A stretch of DNA of 64,000 nt from Chromatiales bacterium (lineage in GTDB: Bacteria; Pseudomonadota; Gammaproteobacteria; Steroidobacterales; GCA-2729495). Shown piece by piece: positions 6,920-15,947 of this stretch; positions within the stretch are counted from its first letter, which is position 1, and the number at the start of each line of letters is the position of its first letter. The notes beneath the pieces were generated by a model. It searched no databases and was not told the DNA's origin. It saw only the letters and a list, made by a program, of their open reading frames with translations. The translations under genes and the position numbers were made by a program. The stretch covers positions 17,465 through 81,464 of the forward strand of contig PBYE01000033.1 in the NCBI GenBank assembly GCA_002729495.1, given 5' to 3'.

Positions 6920-8788
6920 CTAGCGAAACACCGGCGGTTCCGGCGCAGTAAGTCCTGTTTCGGACTGGCAGTTCGCACGAATCTCGTCGATCGACGGACC
7001 GAAGTTAAAGGTCTCTATGTCGCCACGGGCCGCGCGCATTTCATCACGAAGTTTACTGGTCGCAGCCTCGTCCACGGCGCCGGCTTTAATAACAACGCCG
7101 TAGTCTTTGGCACCGTCAACAGTTGCGAGAACACGATTAACATCGGCAAGCACGAGCGCCGGGTCGCGTTCCAGCGGGTCGCCCCAACCACCGCCGCCCC
7201 AGGTGTTGAAGTACAGCAGGTCGCCGACATTCACACTGATGCCGTCACATTTCGACGGGAGCCATTCTTCACTGCCGTCGGTGCGCACCAGTCGTTTAGT
7301 CGAACGCATACCGACCTGCCCGCCAATCACCCCCCACGGATAGGTTAGCCAGCGCTCATCATGAATCGCGATCTCACCGTCCGACAGGAAGCGATAGGCC
7401 ACGCTCAGGCCGTTACCGCCCCGATGCAGCCCGGCACCGCCGGAGTCAGGAATCGTCTCGTAACGCTCTATGCGTAACGGGAAGTATGATTCGATAAACT
7501 CGTTCGGCACATTTGTAAATCCGGGCCACAGGGAGTGTCCGTCCGGGCCGTCGCCCGCCGGTCTGCCGGGTATCCCTCCGAAGCCGATCTGAAAGAGCTG
7601 GAACCACTCGCCGTTCTTGCCTTCGCGGGTGTCGTGACCCGAATAGAACAGGTGTGGCGAGTCGGAAAAACCGGCGGCATTCAGCATCTGCTCCGGCAAA
7701 CCCATGCCCAGTAGCGCGCCGAGCACATCAAAAATACGTCCCAGCGCATGCGTACGGCCCGACAGCGCTGCCGGGAACTTTGGTTTCAGCAACGTGCCTT
7801 CTGGTATGCGCACGTCCACGAGATCATAGAAGCCGTCGTTGAACACGATGTGCGGGTCGACGACATTGATCGTAAACGACCCGAAGAACATCTTGAACAT
7901 GTCCTCGTTCAGGTAGAAATTTACCGAGCTCTGCGCCTGCGGATCCGTGCCGTCGAAATCGAAAATTGCGACATCGCCTTCACGCCACATCGTGCACTTG
8001 ATCTTGTAAGGGCCCATGCCCATGCCGTCGTCGCACATATAATCTTCGAATACCCGGGGCTCCTCCGGGATAAAGTTCTGGATGATGAACTTCATCGCGT
8101 TGAAGTTACGCTCCAGCATGGTGTCCATCGCGCTGAAGAAGATGTCGTCGCCAAAGCGTTCCGCCATCTCGACACACCGTCGCGCAGCCGTTTTACAGGC
8201 AGCAACGAGCGCGTTCAGGTCGAAGCGGTTCCACTGCGAGGTCCGCACGTTGTGCAGGATCAGCTCCAGGATATCGCTCTGCAACTCACCCTTCTTGTAA
8301 AGCTTGGTCGGCGGTATACGTATGCCTTCCTGGTAGATCGTGGTCGCCTTGATCGGAATTGATCCGGGCACCATGCCACCGTTGTCGGACATGTGGCCAA
8401 ACATCGCTGTCCAGGCGATATGGCGGCCGTCCTTGAACACCGGCAGCAGTACGATCCAGTCAGGCAGGTGTGATACGGCCGCGTTACACATGTACGGGTC
8501 GTTCGTCAGGATGATGTCGCCTTCTTCGATCTCCTCGTCGTAGGCTTCCATGAACGGCCCGATGAAGGAACCGAACTGGCCGACCACCATCTTGCCCTCC
8601 CGGTTTGCGATCATCGGGAAGCAGTCACCCTGCTCGCGTATGCCCGGTGACATGGCTGTACGGAACAGCACCGCATCCATCTCGATGCGCGCATTCTTCA
8701 GTGCATTCTCGATGATATCGGCGGTAACGCCCTCGACCTCAACCTTGTTGAGAGGAGTGTCGTTGGTTTCGATAATTCTTGCTGGCAC
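6920..8788 (-). CDS. Hydantoinase B/oxoprolinase family subunit
   Basis: The 622-residue protein is a full-length HyuB-type subunit, with the family's early segment D-VLFRTAMSPGIREQGDCF (about residues 40-60) and the TNDPY segment near residue 115. HyuA/HyuB enzymes cleave cyclic amides such as hydantoins or 5-oxoproline with ATP, or take part in carboxylation as in acetone carboxylase. Its partner subunit lies 13 bases upstream at 8802-10862. HMG-CoA lyase precedes that gene on the same strand. The substrate cannot be told from sequence alone. Confidence 0.88.
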   Translation of the reverse strand: MPARIIETNDTPLNKVEVEGVTADIIENALKNARIEMDAVLFRTAMSPGIREQGDCFPMIANREGKMVVGQFGSFIGPFMEAYDEEIEEGDIILTNDPYMCNAAVSHLPDWIVLLPVFKDGRHIAWTAMFGHMSDNGGMVPGSIPIKATTIYQEGIRIPPTKLYKKGELQSDILELILHNVRTSQWNRFDLNALVAACKTAARRCVEMAERFGDDIFFSAMDTMLERNFNAMKFIIQNFIPEEPRVFEDYMCDDGMGMGPYKIKCTMWREGDVAIFDFDGTDPQAQSSVNFYLNEDMFKMFFGSFTINVVDPHIVFNDGFYDLVDVRIPEGTLLKPKFPAALSGRTHALGRIFDVLGALLGMGLPEQMLNAAGFSDSPHLFYSGHDTREGKNGEWFQLFQIGFGGIPGRPAGDGPDGHSLWPGFTNVPNEFIESYFPLRIERYETIPDSGGAGLHRGGNGLSVAYRFLSDGEIAIHDERWLTYPWGVIGGQVGMRSTKRLVRTDGSEEWLPSKCDGISVNVGDLLYFNTWGGGGWGDPLERDPALVLADVNRVLATVDGAKDYGVVIKAGAVDEAATSKLRDEMRAARGDIETFNFGPSIDEIRANCQSETGLTAPEPPVFR

Positions 8789-8801
8789 GATAATTCTCCT
8801 C

Positions 8802-10862
8802 TTACTCGCTCGGGTTAATCAGCAGGTTGCCGATCTTGTCGACCCTGGCCTCGTGGCCGGGCAGGATCACCGTGGTCGAATCCATTTCCATCACAATGGA
8901 AGGGCCCGGCACCACGATACCCTCGTGCAGTTTGCTACGGTCATACAACTGAGCGTCGTACCAGTCACCGTCGTAGTAGAACTTCGACTGGTGAAGCACG
9001 CAATCTTCCAGTGACGCGCCAGCTGTTCCGACTGTACCGGCAGCTATATCCGCAGCCTGCGCTTTTACGACTGCACGAATCATCAGGATCTCGTGCCCGT
9101 CGCCCAGCTTGAAGCTGAACAACTGGTCATGCTCTGCATCGAACTGATCGGTGATGATCTCCACGCCCTTGCTTTTCAGCTCTTCCTCGCTGAAATCCAG
9201 GGTAATTTCGAATGCCTGGCCCGCATACCGGACGTCAGCCTGGTAGACAACTTCATGTTCTTCGCTCGGAATGCCATCGGCAACCAGCGACTCGCCGGCG
9301 CGCGTACGCAGTTCCTGCAGGTCAGCGAGCAACTGCTCGGTCGTCGTGTCCTCGGCCATCTTGATATAAGTACGGGTCGCTTCGTCCTGCACGGCCGTGG
9401 TTGCATCGCCATAAGCGCACAAAACGCCGGGTCCGGGAGGGACTACCACCGGCCAGGAACCGGCCAGTATGCCCATTGCATTCCCGTGCAGCGGCCCCGC
9501 GCCACCGAACGCCACCAGTGAGAAATCGCGGGGGTCATAACCCTGCTCAACCGAGACCAGTCGCAGCGCGCCGAACATCGACTCGTTGACGACGCGCACG
9601 ATGCCTTCGGCCGCTTCCATGAGACCGATACCGAGTGCGTCAGCGATGGTCTGTACCGCCTTTTCGGCCGCGTCTTTACTGATTTCCATTTTGCCGCCGA
9701 GTTGCACGTCGGAAGGCAGATAGCCCAGTACGACGTTGGCATCACAAACGGTCGGTTTATCGCCGCCCTTCATGTAAGCAGCCGGGCCCGGCACAGCACC
9801 GGCCGACTCGGGGCCCACGCGCAGCGCCTTGGTCAGTTCAGGCACAAAAGCAATTGAGCCGCCACCGGCGCCTACGGTGCGTACATCAACAGACGGGGCG
9901 CGGACTTTTACATCGCCCACGAAGGTTTCGCGACGTACGCGCGCTTTCGAGTTCTGGATCAGCGCCACGTCAGTCGACGTGCCGCCCATGTCGAAAGTAA
10001 GAATATTGTCGTAGCCCGCGCGGCTGCAAAAATAAATTGCACCGGTTACGCCACCGGCCGGACCGGACATGAGCATGTTCACCGGGGAATCCGCCGCTGC
10101 GCGGCCTGACGCGAGGCCGCCGTCGCTGCGCAGGAGTGACAGCAGCAGGTCATCACCCATCTGCTTGTTGAGCGCACCCTGCAGGTTGTCTATGTAGAGT
10201 TGCATCTCCGGGCGGACATACGAATTCATGACCGTTGTCTCGGTGCGTTCGTATTCCTGCATTTCCGGCACAACTTCGCTTGATACCGATATCGCGGTAT
10301 TGCCGAACACTTCCTTGGCGATCACGGCGGCTTTCTTTTCATTGGCGCCGTTGATGTAGGCGTTCACGAAACAAATTGTCAGTGCTTCGACTTCGCCAGT
10401 TGCTTTCAGTGTTTCGAGGTCTTTGCGCAAAGAGGCTTCGTCCAGTTCGCGAACGATTTCACCTTCGGCGCCAATGCGCTCGTCTGCCCCGATTGTCAGT
10501 TCAAGGGGTGCGAGCAACGGGTTCTTATTAAAGGTTACCCAGCCACCCAGGCCACCCGGGCAAAAGGAACGCGCAACCTGCAGTGTCTGCTCATAGCCCT
10601 GGGTGGTAACAAGCCCCACCTTCGCGCCCTTGCCTTGCAGAACAGCGTTGGTCGCAACGGTCGTGCCATGCATAACGCGGCCAATTTTTGTCGGATCAAT
10701 GCCCGACTCTTCGCATATACGCGCCACGCCGTTCAGCACACCGACCGATGAATCTTCCGGAGTCGAAGGAACCTTGGCGGTATAGGTTTCGCCGGTTTCT
10801 TCGCTGATCAAGAGCAGATCGGTGAATGTACCACCGACATCTACGCCAAGACGGTAACTCAT
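8802..10862 (-). CDS. Hydantoinase A/oxoprolinase family subunit
   Basis: The 686-residue protein begins MSYRLGVDVGGTFTD, the ATP-binding phosphate-1 loop of the HyuA/ASKHA fold, and carries a second glycine-rich nucleotide motif (DMGGTSTDVAL, about residue 285). I chose the ATG at 10862, preceded by AAGGGGA, over an in-frame start 33 bases upstream. It forms an operon with HyuB downstream. The C-terminal 150 residues match the usual HyuA C-terminal domain. A link to HMG-CoA lyase upstream (167-base gap) suggests an organic-acid or cyclic-amide degradation route. Confidence 0.88.
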   Translation of the reverse strand: MSYRLGVDVGGTFTDLLLISEETGETYTAKVPSTPEDSSVGVLNGVARICEESGIDPTKIGRVMHGTTVATNAVLQGKGAKVGLVTTQGYEQTLQVARSFCPGGLGGWVTFNKNPLLAPLELTIGADERIGAEGEIVRELDEASLRKDLETLKATGEVEALTICFVNAYINGANEKKAAVIAKEVFGNTAISVSSEVVPEMQEYERTETTVMNSYVRPEMQLYIDNLQGALNKQMGDDLLLSLLRSDGGLASGRAAADSPVNMLMSGPAGGVTGAIYFCSRAGYDNILTFDMGGTSTDVALIQNSKARVRRETFVGDVKVRAPSVDVRTVGAGGGSIAFVPELTKALRVGPESAGAVPGPAAYMKGGDKPTVCDANVVLGYLPSDVQLGGKMEISKDAAEKAVQTIADALGIGLMEAAEGIVRVVNESMFGALRLVSVEQGYDPRDFSLVAFGGAGPLHGNAMGILAGSWPVVVPPGPGVLCAYGDATTAVQDEATRTYIKMAEDTTTEQLLADLQELRTRAGESLVADGIPSEEHEVVYQADVRYAGQAFEITLDFSEEELKSKGVEIITDQFDAEHDQLFSFKLGDGHEILMIRAVVKAQAADIAAGTVGTAGASLEDCVLHQSKFYYDGDWYDAQLYDRSKLHEGIVVPGPSIVMEMDSTTVILPGHEARVDKIGNLLINPSE

Positions 10863-11029
10863 GGTTTCCCCTTGCTGTGTTTCTCTAAAACTCAATCAAA
10901 CAACTGCTGCAGGTCGCTGACCTGGCAGTCATAGCCAAATATTTCAATCACTAGTGGCGCAGCATTTTTATTTGAAAAATAGCCGCCCCGTGCGGATTCC
11001 TGAGGATTTCCAGCGCCTTCTTTCTGTCT

Positions 11030-11959
11030 TTAACTGGCTTCCCTGTATTGTTCGGCAATCTGCGGGAATATGCCCGCCTTGGGCAACATGGCGGGCGTAC
11101 CGCGGCCACCCAGCTGTTCATCAAGCCAGTGGCTTATTTCGATAATCTTCTCCAGGGACACGCCGGTCTCCACGCCCGACCGGTCCAGCAAATACAGCAA
11201 ATCGTCGGTCGGGATATTGCCGGTCGCGGCCGGGGCAAACGGACAGCCGCCGATGCCCGCGATACTCGCGTCGAGTGAATCCACGCCGCCGTCGACCGCC
11301 GCCTGCGCATTAGCCAGGCCGGTGTTCCGTGTGTTGTGGAAATGGAACCGGAGCGGCGTGCCGGGGTATTTTTCTTTAACGGCACCGATCATCTCGGTGA
11401 CCTGTGCGGGCACACCGACGCCGATGCTGTCGGCAAATCCGAGTTCGACCGGATCGCCTTCCATGATTCGATCGGCGATATCGAGTACCCGCGACAACGG
11501 CACCTCACCCTCGAAAGGACAACCGAAGGCCGACGACACCATGCAGTTGGCGCGGATGCCGGCCTGTTTGGCCTCTGCAGCAATCTCGAGCCAGGCGCCT
11601 ATGGACTCTTCCACCGAAGCGCCGTTGTTACGCTGGTTGTAGGTTTCGGAGGCAACAACCGCCATCCCTACCTCGTCGATCTGCACGTCACGCGCCCTTT
11701 CGAAGCCACGCTTGTTGAGAACGAGTCCTATTGCGGTGAAATCATCCATGCCAGGCAGTCCGCGGATCACGTCCTCGGCATCGGCCATCTGCGGTACACG
11801 CTTGGGATGCACGAAGCTCGTCACTTCCATGCGGCGTATGCCCGCGTCTATTGCACGGTTTATTAACTCCAGTTTGGTCTCGGTCGAAAGGATTTCCGGC
11901 TCGCTTTGCAAACCGTCCCTTGGTCCGACCTCAACTATTGATACTTGTTTCGATCCCAC
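11030..11959 (-). CDS. Hydroxymethylglutaryl-CoA lyase family protein
   Basis: The 309-residue TIM-barrel enzyme has the family hallmarks: EVGPRDGLQSE near the N-terminus (metal-binding Asp and Arg), HFHNTRN with metal-ligand histidines, and GIGGCPFAPAATGN with the catalytic cysteine. The family cleaves HMG-CoA to acetoacetate and acetyl-CoA; close relatives cleave citramalyl-CoA or similar substrates. It diverges from a family III CoA-transferase gene at 12129. A transferase plus lyase pair would activate and then cleave a branched hydroxy-dicarboxylate. The exact substrate is an inference. Confidence 0.88.
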   Translation of the reverse strand: MGSKQVSIVEVGPRDGLQSEPEILSTETKLELINRAIDAGIRRMEVTSFVHPKRVPQMADAEDVIRGLPGMDDFTAIGLVLNKRGFERARDVQIDEVGMAVVASETYNQRNNGASVEESIGAWLEIAAEAKQAGIRANCMVSSAFGCPFEGEVPLSRVLDIADRIMEGDPVELGFADSIGVGVPAQVTEMIGAVKEKYPGTPLRFHFHNTRNTGLANAQAAVDGGVDSLDASIAGIGGCPFAPAATGNIPTDDLLYLLDRSGVETGVSLEKIIEISHWLDEQLGGRGTPAMLPKAGIFPQIAEQYREAS

Positions 11960-11979
11960 AAACTTAAACCTTGCGGCAG

Positions 11980-11992
11980 GCCTTAATAAGGC
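11980..11992. promoter_or_regulatory. 13-bp palindrome, candidate operator
   Basis: GCCTTA-A-TAAGGC is a perfect inverted repeat in the 169-base divergent region between the HMG-CoA lyase and CoA-transferase genes, 21 bases upstream of the lyase start. It may be an operator controlling one or both directions. The regulator is not identified. Confidence 0.35.
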
Positions 11993-12128
11993 TCAAAATT
12001 CAATCGTGCATTGTAACCGACCCATCCGCGACATTGTATATGCCGTGCGATCTGTAGCGGTGCAGGTAAAACCACAGAATTCAACGCGTCCGGGAACCAG
12101 GTGCCCGGGACAGCTCTTAAGGTGAAAC

Positions 12129-13343
12129 ATGTCAAAAGAAGAACTCCCTAACACGGGGCCGCTCGCCAGCCTCCGGGTCATCGAAATGGGCACATTACTG
12201 GCCGGCCCCTTCTGTGGCCAGTTACTGGGTGATTTCGGTGCCGAAATCATCAAGGTCGAAGCACCGAACCAGGGTGATCCGATGCGCGTCTGGGGCCGGG
12301 AAAAGGCCCACGGGCAGTCGCTCTGGTGGCCGGTCGTGGCACGCAACAAGAAATCTGTGACGCTTAACCTGCGTGAAAAGGAAGGCCAGGAAATTGCCAG
12401 GGACCTGATCGGCAAAGCGGACTTCCTGCTGGAAAATTTCCGTCCCGGAACGATGGAGCGCTGGAACTTAGGTTACGAAGAGCTCGCAAAAATTAATCCC
12501 GGACTCATCATGGTCCGGGTATCGGGATTCGGTCAGACCGGACCCTACTCGGTACGTGCCGGTTTCGGTGCGGTCGGTGAATCGATGGGCGGGCTACGTT
12601 ACGTCTGCGGCGACCCGTCGACACCGCCGAGTCGCATGGGCATAAGCATCGGTGATTCACTGGCCGCAACCTTCGCGTGCATCGGTGCGCTGACTGCCCT
12701 GCACCACAAGGAAAAAACCGGTGAAGGCCAGGTCGTCGATTCCGCAATTTATGAAGCGGTACTCAACATGATGGAATCGCTGATCACCGAGTACGACAAG
12801 GCCGACTACATACGCGAACGCACCGGCGCTATCCTCCCCAACGTTGCTCCCTCAAACATATATCCGACCAAAGATGACAAGATGATCCTGATTGCGGCCA
12901 ACCAGGACACCGTGTTCAAGCGCCTGACCGAAGCGATGGGACAGCCCGAACTGGCCGAAAACGAACGCTATGCAACCCATGGTGCGCGCGGCGCCGTCCA
13001 GCAAGAACTTGATTTACTGATCTCCGGCTGGACGCAAACGATTGATGCAGACAAGCTCGAAGACCTGATGGAAGAATTCGGAATCCCGTCGGGCAAGATT
13101 TATACCGCGCCGGACATGCTCGAAGATGCACATTTCAAGGCTCGTGATGCGATTATCACAACCATGCACCCGACCTTCGGGGAGCTTCGAATGCAGAACG
13201 TGGCGCCCAAGCTTTCAAAAACGCCGGGCGGGGTACGTCGTCCGGGACCCGAACTCGGTGAACACAATGACGAAATTTACGGCGAAGTGTTAGCCATGAC
13301 GGCTGAACAGATGGCCGACCTGAACAAACGCGGCATCATCTGA
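12129..13343 (+). CDS. Family III CoA-transferase (CaiB/BaiF)
   Basis: The 404-residue protein shows the family pattern: LLAGPFCGQLLGDFGAEIIKVE (early nucleotide-like fold), a SIGDSLAA segment whose Asp (about 176) lines up with the catalytic aspartate of formyl-CoA transferase, then EKTGEGQVVD. The enzyme moves CoA between carboxylic acids through an aspartyl-CoA mixed anhydride. The ribosome site is AAGGTGAAAC. It is followed by a VOC protein and is divergent from HMG-CoA lyase. The human homologue SUGCT is reported to act on glutarate and HMG, which fits this pairing, but the donor and acceptor here are unknown. Confidence 0.88.
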   Translation: MSKEELPNTGPLASLRVIEMGTLLAGPFCGQLLGDFGAEIIKVEAPNQGDPMRVWGREKAHGQSLWWPVVARNKKSVTLNLREKEGQEIARDLIGKADFLLENFRPGTMERWNLGYEELAKINPGLIMVRVSGFGQTGPYSVRAGFGAVGESMGGLRYVCGDPSTPPSRMGISIGDSLAATFACIGALTALHHKEKTGEGQVVDSAIYEAVLNMMESLITEYDKADYIRERTGAILPNVAPSNIYPTKDDKMILIAANQDTVFKRLTEAMGQPELAENERYATHGARGAVQQELDLLISGWTQTIDADKLEDLMEEFGIPSGKIYTAPDMLEDAHFKARDAIITTMHPTFGELRMQNVAPKLSKTPGGVRRPGPELGEHNDEIYGEVLAMTAEQMADLNKRGII

Positions 13344-13372
13344 GCCAGAATCGATACCAGGAAGGATAATCA

Positions 13373-14224
13373 ATGCTCGGGGCCATCCGCAGCGTCACCG
13401 TGAGCGCGCCGGACCTTGCGGTCATTGAACGGGCCTACGGAGAATTCCTTGACTACCGGGCCACCCGGCGCGGCAAAGTCAGTCCCGGAGAAGCCGAAGC
13501 CTGGCAGGCCGGGCAATTGGCCGGTGCGCCGCTCCTGATCATGAGCCCGGCTACCACAGATGACTTTGAGTTTAGATTTATTCAGCAACCCATTGATTCT
13601 AAATACGTTCCACTAACAAGCTACGGTTGGAACGCGTCGGAGATCATCGTACGCGATGTCGATGCGATGGCAGAACGCATCAAAGGCTCGCCGTTCGAAA
13701 CAGTGGGTGAGCCCCGCAACCTGTCCTTCAGCGATGACATACGGGCCATGCAGCTACGCGGGCCTGCAAGCGAGATTGTCTACCTGACCGAGTTCAAGAA
13801 ACCGGTGCCGGGTTTATCGGTGCCCCGCGCCCGATCCGATGTTGATCGCACCTTTATCGTGATCCTCGGTGGCAGGTCCATGGATGAGTTGCAGGACTAC
13901 TACCACGACACCTTCGGCGTGCCCCGGGCACCGGTCGTCGAATCGCGTATCACGATGCTGTCGAAAGCGCTCGGCGTTTCGATCGAAACAGAATATCCAA
14001 TAGCAGCGATGGCGCTGGAAGGCGAATCGCTGATCGAGGCCGACGAAATGCCGGCCCAGGTCGGGCCACGAAGGCAGGAGGACGGGTTGTTGCCGCCGGG
14101 TATTGCTATCGTCGGCTTCGATTGCGATGCGATCCCTCCCGGCGCAACCCCGGTCGAAGGCACGCCCGGCCGCTACATCATGCTCGGCCCGACCGGCGAA
14201 ATCATCGAATTATTTACAGCGTAG
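13373..14224 (+). CDS. VOC/glyoxalase-like two-domain protein
   Basis: The 283-residue protein reads as two VOC modules (about residues 3-130 and 150-283). The first strands, MLGAIRSVTVSAPDL and FIVILGGRSMDELQDYY, match the start of each module, and the end (GRYIMLGPTGEIIELF) places a glutamate at the usual metal-ligand position. VOC proteins catalyse isomerisation, epimerisation or dioxygen chemistry on small acids, often with a divalent metal. It follows the CoA-transferase by 29 bases, so the two likely share a transcript. The reaction is not predictable from this sequence. Confidence 0.75.
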   Translation: MLGAIRSVTVSAPDLAVIERAYGEFLDYRATRRGKVSPGEAEAWQAGQLAGAPLLIMSPATTDDFEFRFIQQPIDSKYVPLTSYGWNASEIIVRDVDAMAERIKGSPFETVGEPRNLSFSDDIRAMQLRGPASEIVYLTEFKKPVPGLSVPRARSDVDRTFIVILGGRSMDELQDYYHDTFGVPRAPVVESRITMLSKALGVSIETEYPIAAMALEGESLIEADEMPAQVGPRRQEDGLLPPGIAIVGFDCDAIPPGATPVEGTPGRYIMLGPTGEIIELFTA

Positions 14225-14276
14225 GTACACCTGGCGACTCCGTTCAACAGCAGTCAATACGCCTTAGAGGTCGATG

Positions 14277-14314
14277 GGGACTTGCAGCCCGACTTCATGC
14301 AGGCTGCAAGTCCC
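14277..14314. repeat. 13-bp perfect inverted repeat between convergent genes
   Basis: GGGACTTGCAGCC (14277-14289) is mirrored by GGCTGCAAGTCCC (14302-14314) with a 12-base loop. It sits between the convergent VOC and O-methyltransferase genes; its right arm includes the last codons of the methyltransferase. It lacks a T-run, so it may be a Rho-independent-like barrier or an mRNA 3-prime stabiliser. Confidence 0.6.
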
Positions 14315-14981
14315 TCGCCATTGAACGTTTCCGGGCCAGTGTCAGGCCATCGCCAATCGGGACCATCGACAGGTCGACGCGATCATCGCTCAACAGCGCC
14401 TCGTTCACTTCGCGAATCGCGCAGGTGTCGTCATCGCTAACGTCCGGATCGATGACATTGCCATCCCGGAGTACGTTGTCGATCGCGATGAGGCCCCCTG
14501 TACGTAGCAACGTCAGTGCCGACTCAATGTAGCCCGCATAGCCGGTTTTGTCGGCATCGATGAATACAAAATCAAAAGTGCCCGCGTCACTGGCCTCAAG
14601 TCTTGCCAGCGTCGCAGCCGCGTCGCCCAACTCCAGGTGTATACGCCCGGCGACGCCCGCTTCTTCCCAGTAGCGCCTGGCAACAGCCGTCCATTCCTCA
14701 CTGACATCCAGCGCATAAACCTCTCCGTCGCCGGGTAAGGCAAGCGCACAGACCAGCGCGCTGTAGCCGGTGAATGTGCCTACCTCGAGATAACGCTTCG
14801 CCCCGATAGCCTTAAGCAGGAACGCCATAAACTGCCCCTGTTCCGGCGCTATCTGCATATTAGCCATCTCCATGTGGGCGGTTTCTTCGCGCAGGGCGGC
14901 GAGCACCGGTGATTCGCGGAGTGATACCGACAACAGGTAGTCGTACAGGGCGTCATCCAGCGGCAGGGTCTGGTTGCTCAT
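14295..14981 (-). CDS. O-methyltransferase (class I SAM-dependent)
   Basis: The 228-residue form starting MSNQTLPLDD matches the length of the caffeoyl-CoA/catechol O-methyltransferase family (methyltransferase 3). It shows the SAM motif LEVGTFTGYSAL (about residues 60-71) and the later FVFIDADKTGY and DNVLRDG motifs that hold the divalent metal and substrate. An in-frame start at 15065 would add 28 residues with no family match. Substrate is unknown; catechol-like compounds are typical. It is divergent from the TauE/SafE permease gene. Confidence 0.85.
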   Translation of the reverse strand: MSNQTLPLDDALYDYLLSVSLRESPVLAALREETAHMEMANMQIAPEQGQFMAFLLKAIGAKRYLEVGTFTGYSALVCALALPGDGEVYALDVSEEWTAVARRYWEEAGVAGRIHLELGDAAATLARLEASDAGTFDFVFIDADKTGYAGYIESALTLLRTGGLIAIDNVLRDGNVIDPDVSDDDTCAIREVNEALLSDDRVDLSMVPIGDGLTLARKRSMARDLQPA

Positions 14982-15109
14982 GGCATTGATCTCTGGCTCG
15001 GCACAACAATAATCATGCCCAAGATCGAGCAAAAACCAAACTTCCCCGCTACAATCGCGCACCATGTGGCGCGGGCCGCTGCCCCGCGTACCTTCAGAAA
15101 GAAGCGGTG

Positions 15110-15934
15110 ATGAATCCGGAAACCCTGAACCTTCTGCTTTGGCTGGTCCCCCTGTTGCTGGTAGCGGGTGCCTTCGCTGGTCTGCTTGCGGGGTTGCTGG
15201 GTGTCGGCGGCGGCATTGTTGTGGTGCCGGCTCTGTATCATATTTTCAGTTACCTGGGGGTTGATCCCGAAGTACGCATGCACCTGGCTGTCGGGACATC
15301 GCTGGCGACAATCATTCCCACCAGTATCCGGTCGGTACGTGCGCACCATTTGCGTGGAAGTTTTGACCGGCACCTGTTTAGCCGTTGGGCTCCTGCGATG
15401 ATAATCGGCGTACTGCTCGGAACCTGGCTCGCAAACCTGTCGAACTTCACCACGCTGACGCTGGTCTTCGCGACCGTCGCTTTGCTGGTATCGCTGTACA
15501 TGGCCTTTGGCGACCCCGACTGGCGTATTGGCGACCAACTACCCGGACGCGCCTGGAATCAGTGCATAGCGATAACCATCGGCGCGATCTCGGCGATGAT
15601 GGGTATCGGCGGTGGAACCATGAGCGTGCCCGTACTGAACCTCTTTGGCACGCCCATACATCGCGCGGTGGGCACGGCGGCCGGTTTCGGCACGGTCATC
15701 GCCATACCCGGTGCACTTGGATTTATTGTCGGCGGATGGAATACCCCGGGACTGCCTGAATTCAGCCTGGGCTACGTCAACTGGCTGGGGTTTCTGTTAA
15801 TCGTGCCGGCTACCGTTGCACTGGTACCGACCGGCGCTCGCCTCGCACACTCGCTGGGTCAGACCGGATTGCGGCGCGCCTTTGCGTTATTTCTCGGCCT
15901 GACATCGGCACGCATGTTCATCGATATCTTTTAG
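15110..15934 (+). CDS. TauE/SafE family permease
   Basis: The 274-residue membrane protein has about eight hydrophobic segments and the two pseudo-repeats of this family, each with a glycine-rich loop (LLGVGGGIVVVPAL and MMGIGGGTMSVPVL). Members are proposed to export sulfite, sulfoacetate or other organosulfur anions, or to import related acids. A GTG lies directly before the ATG used here; both sit 5-8 bases after GAAGCGG. It is convergent with the FAH-like gene, 13 bases away. The substrate is not known. Confidence 0.85.
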   Translation: MNPETLNLLLWLVPLLLVAGAFAGLLAGLLGVGGGIVVVPALYHIFSYLGVDPEVRMHLAVGTSLATIIPTSIRSVRAHHLRGSFDRHLFSRWAPAMIIGVLLGTWLANLSNFTTLTLVFATVALLVSLYMAFGDPDWRIGDQLPGRAWNQCIAITIGAISAMMGIGGGTMSVPVLNLFGTPIHRAVGTAAGFGTVIAIPGALGFIVGGWNTPGLPEFSLGYVNWLGFLLIVPATVALVPTGARLAHSLGQTGLRRAFALFLGLTSARMFIDIF

Positions 15935-15947
15935 ATCCGTGACGCCC

